The notes under the pieces are model-generated. The model saw nothing but the letters and a program-made list of their open reading frames with translations, did no database searches and was not told the DNA's origin. Made by a program: the position numbers and the translations under genes. DNA of 38,574 bases from Candidatus Aminicenantota bacterium. Lineage in GTDB: Bacteria; Acidobacteriota; Aminicenantia; Aminicenantales; Aminicenantaceae. Shown here piece after piece: positions 36,501 through 38,574 of this stretch. Location of the stretch: positions 1 through 38,574 of the forward strand of contig WJMT01000090.1 of the NCBI GenBank assembly GCA_014727835.1, read 5' to 3'. How positions within the stretch are numbered: position 1 is the stretch's first letter; each line of letters starts with the position of its first letter.

Positions 36501-36800
36501 TTATACCGCCTCGAAATATTCGATCATCTTTTCGCCTTTTTTGAGTGTAACATAGGCTTTCTTCCAGTCTTTGGTCCTTCCTTCGCTTCTCCCCATTCGT
36601 TTCTTTTTTCCTCTCTTTTTCACAATCCGGACTTTATCCACTTTGACATCAAATAACTTTTCCACAGCGTCCTTGATCTCAATCTTGTTTGCTCGAGGAT
36701 GCACTTCAAAACAAATGCTTCTTTCTTTCTCTTTCAGCATGGTGCTCTTCTCTGTTATGACTGGTTTAATAATGACTTTGTAAGGATTATGAACACTCAC
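36501..36800 (-). CDS. rplW: 50S ribosomal protein L23
   Basis: 99 residues, exit-tunnel docking site for trigger factor and [45 protein letters not shown] and the basic loop [14 protein letters not shown] mark the family. It overlaps rplD by 4 bases. Confidence 0.97.
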   Translation of the reverse strand: MSVHNPYKVIIKPVITEKSTMLKEKERSICFEVHPRANKIEIKDAVEKLFDVKVDKVRIVKKRGKKKRMGRSEGRTKDWKKAYVTLKKGEKMIEYFEAV

Positions 36801-37417
36801 TTTAACTTCTCCATCAATGAATCAAATGATTTTTGAGAAAAAACAAGGCTGTTGTATTTGAGGACATCATATACATTTATCTGATTATAATCAACAACCT
36901 TGACTCCAGGGACATTCCTCAAAGACAATATTAAATTTTTATTTTCATAAGAATCCACAATCAAAGCGGAATCCAATTTGAGTTTTTCTAATAAATCAGC
37001 GCCTTTTTTAGTTTTGGGTTTATCGATTTTCAAGTCCTTGATTATTTTAATCTGCTTTGCTTTATATTTTTGAGACAGAGCAAACTTGAGGGCATTCTTT
37101 CTTGATTTTTTTGGAAATTTATAGGAATAGCTTCTGGGATGAGGTCCGAAAGTGATGCCTCCTTTTCTCCATATGGGAGATCGGATGCTCCCTGCCCTGG
37201 CTCTTCCCGTACCTTTCTGCCGCCAGGGTTTTCGGCCCCCTCCTCTGACCTCATTGCGTGTCTTGGTAGAGGCACTTCCCTTCCTCTGGTTTGCTCTGTG
37301 ATTCAGAATAGCTTCGTACAGAAGATGCGGATCAGCAGAATAAGAAAGGACATCACTCGGAGCATTCAGCTCTTTCAATTGTTTTCCTGTCTGATCAAGT
37401 ACTTTTACCTTTGGCAT
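36797..37417 (-). CDS. rplD: 50S ribosomal protein L4
   Basis: 206 residues. The tunnel loop TRNEVRGGGRKPWRQKGTGRARAGSIRSPIWRKGG is intact. In enterobacteria L4 represses the S10 operon; no evidence for or against that here. It follows rplC by 3 bases. Confidence 0.97.
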   Translation of the reverse strand: MPKVKVLDQTGKQLKELNAPSDVLSYSADPHLLYEAILNHRANQRKGSASTKTRNEVRGGGRKPWRQKGTGRARAGSIRSPIWRKGGITFGPHPRSYSYKFPKKSRKNALKFALSQKYKAKQIKIIKDLKIDKPKTKKGADLLEKLKLDSALIVDSYENKNLILSLRNVPGVKVVDYNQINVYDVLKYNSLVFSQKSFDSLMEKLK

Positions 37418-37420
37418 TTT

Positions 37421-38083
37421 TTACCCTTTTTTCTCTTTTTTTTGCGGCTTTTGTTTAAAATTGACTTTTTTGATGCAAACATAACCTCCGTTTGCTCCGG
37501 GAACACTTCCTTTAACGACCAGCAGGTTTTCTTCTTTTTTTGCCTGGACAACAGTCAGATTTTTGACTGTGACATTCTGATGGCCACTGCGTCCGGGAAG
37601 TTTTTTCCCCTTCATCACTCTGGAGGGATCTGCGGACGGGCCTATGGAACCGGGATGCCGGTGAAACATAGATCCATGAGTATCTTTTCCTCCATGGAAT
37701 CCCCATCTTTTGATCACACCAGTAAAACCTCTTCCTTTGCTGATTCCGATCACATCCACTTTTTCTCCGGATTCAAATAAATCAGCAAAAAATTGGTCTC
37801 CGGCCTTGACTTCACTGCCGGGATCAAATTTGAATTCTTTTAAAATTTTTGTAGGGGGCACATCTGCTTTTTTAAAATGACCTGCGGACGGCCGGGTGAT
37901 TTTTTTGGACGCATGCTTATCATAGAATCCGATTTGAACAGCATTGTAACCATCTTTTTCATTGGTTTTTTTCTGGATAACCGTACATGGTCCTGCTAAA
38001 ATAACAGTGGCCGGCAGAGCATTCCCGTTTTCGTCATATGTCTGGGTCATTCCGACCTTTTTACCGATCAATCCTTCGATCAT
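37421..38083 (-). CDS. rplC: 50S ribosomal protein L3
   Basis: 220 residues. GLIGKKVGMTQTYDENG at the start and the central FTGVIKRWGFHGGKDTHGSMFHRHPGSIG (split here only by reading) are the L3 signatures. ATG 38083 is chosen because GGGAGG ends 6 bases before it; an ATG at 38089 would leave no spacing. The C-terminus ends in a Lys-rich tail. Confidence 0.96.
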   Translation of the reverse strand: MIEGLIGKKVGMTQTYDENGNALPATVILAGPCTVIQKKTNEKDGYNAVQIGFYDKHASKKITRPSAGHFKKADVPPTKILKEFKFDPGSEVKAGDQFFADLFESGEKVDVIGISKGRGFTGVIKRWGFHGGKDTHGSMFHRHPGSIGPSADPSRVMKGKKLPGRSGHQNVTVKNLTVVQAKKEENLLVVKGSVPGANGGYVCIKKVNFKQKPQKKEKKG

Positions 38084-38085
38084 TA

Positions 38086-38403
38086 TCATCCTCCCTCTCC
38101 AAATGCCTGGATCTCAACATCGATCCCAGCCGGAAGGTCCAACTTCTGCAGTTCCTCAATGGTGTCATTGTTGTAATTGTTTATGTCAATCAGTCTTTTG
38201 TGTATCCTCATCTCAAAATGTTCACGGGATCTTTTGTCCACATGGGGAGAGCGAAGAACACAAAACTTGTGGATATTGGTAGGAAGAGGAATGGGGCCTG
38301 AAATAGTGGCACCGGTCCTCTTCGCTTTGATCACAATATCTTTCACAGATTTATCAAGAAGCCGGTGATCAAATGCCTTTAGCCTTATCCTGATTTTTTC
38401 CAT
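38086..38403 (-). CDS. rpsJ: 30S ribosomal protein S10
   Basis: 105 residues starting [20 protein letters not shown], with [31 protein letters not shown] and the end [11 protein letters not shown]. It is also the partner of NusB in antitermination. GAGGAA is about 8 bases before the ATG. The longer open frame upstream runs into the tuf gene in another register. First gene of the S10 operon here. Confidence 0.96.
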   Translation of the reverse strand: MEKIRIRLKAFDHRLLDKSVKDIVIKAKRTGATISGPIPLPTNIHKFCVLRSPHVDKRSREHFEMRIHKRLIDINNYNNDTIEELQKLDLPAGIDVEIQAFGEGG

Positions 38404-38449
38404 TTTATTGTTCCTCGCTTTTCCTCGTTTTTTTCTCTCTCTAAAAGGG

Positions 38450-38574
38450 TTACTCGATGATTTCAGAGACAGTGCCTGCTCCCACTGTTCGGCCTCCTTC
38501 TCTGATGGCGAATCTCTGGCCTTTTTCCATGGCCACATTAGTGATCAACTCGATATCCAGATTCACATTGTCAC
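38450..38574 (-). CDS. tuf: Elongation factor Tu, C-terminal fragment (cut by window edge)
   Basis: Forty codons read on the minus strand give the end of EF-Tu: [10 protein letters not shown], then [20 protein letters not shown] and VSEIIE followed by TAA. This is domain 3, which binds EF-Ts and tRNA. The rest lies beyond the window. It precedes rpsJ by 46 bases, the classical tuf-S10 junction; the gap has two GAGGAA repeats but no visible terminator. Confidence 0.96.
   Translation of the reverse strand, partial: DNVNLDIELITNVAMEKGQRFAIREGGRTVGAGTVSEIIE

Noticed and set aside
1-38574. CRISPR arrays, insertion sequences, prophage or tRNA genes
   Set aside because: No regularly spaced repeats, transposase or integrase frames, att-like repeats or tRNA arms were found in the short intergenic regions.

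Overview
The window is a compact chromosomal segment of a Gram-negative-type bacterium. It encodes an outer-membrane beta-barrel ending in Phe and an MltD-like lytic transglycosylase with LysM domains, which imply an outer membrane and peptidoglycan. The transmembrane Ser/Thr kinase with zinc ribbon, TolB/FlgO-like domain and TPR array recalls Acidobacteriota and Candidatus Aminicenantes (OP8), but this taxonomic hint is inference and of low confidence. No mobile element, CRISPR array, tRNA or rRNA was seen, and no gene-free stretch exceeds about 240 bases.

Region 1 (1-6.3 kb) is metabolic. A partial unknown gene (+) converges on a minus-strand operon: MTA phosphorylase (mtnP), PfkB-family kinase and tryptophanase (tnaA). 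Divergent from it is a plus-strand run: sirtuin deacylase, larC (nickel-pincer cofactor synthesis), folE and metG. Starts and stops in this run mostly overlap or lie close together.

Region 2 (6.3-15.6 kb) holds metG, whose tRNA-binding tail has a possible internal start. It continues with a 1036-residue receptor-like Ser/Thr kinase under a good sigma-70-type promoter, an LCMT-family methyltransferase, a minus-strand TsaC/Sua5-type gene predicted to be leaderless, a class II CPD photolyase, and a small outer-membrane barrel preceded by a near-perfect sigma-54 (-24/-12) promoter.

Region 3 (15.6-23.3 kb) has a minus-strand cluster: Thi4-type thiazole synthase with His in place of the sacrificial Cys, nitroreductase, family 2 glycosyltransferase and a tandem LEA14-like exported protein. 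Plus-strand genes follow: a CCA-adding-enzyme homologue whose DxD metal motif has become MxD, a galE-like epimerase and the MltD-like enzyme.

Region 4 (23.3-38.6 kb) is the canonical S10-spc-alpha ribosomal supercluster on the minus strand, entered through the 3' end of tuf: rpsJ, rplC, rplD, rplW, rplB, rpsS, rplV, rpsC, rplP, rpmC, rpsQ, rplN, rplX, rplE, rpsN, rpsH, rplF, rplR, rpsE, rpmD, rplO, secY, adk, map, infA, rpmJ, rpsM, rpsK, rpsD, rpoA, rplQ. Gene order is fully conserved and adjacent genes often overlap by 4-10 nt. S4, S14, L24, L36 and Adk all carry Cys-rich, zinc-type motifs.

Most of the window is ordinary core genome. I did not find a clear undescribed system. The observations most worth checking are the catalytically altered CCA-enzyme homologue, the sigma-54 promoter on the barrel gene, the mtnP-pfkB-tnaA operon and the internal start in metG.
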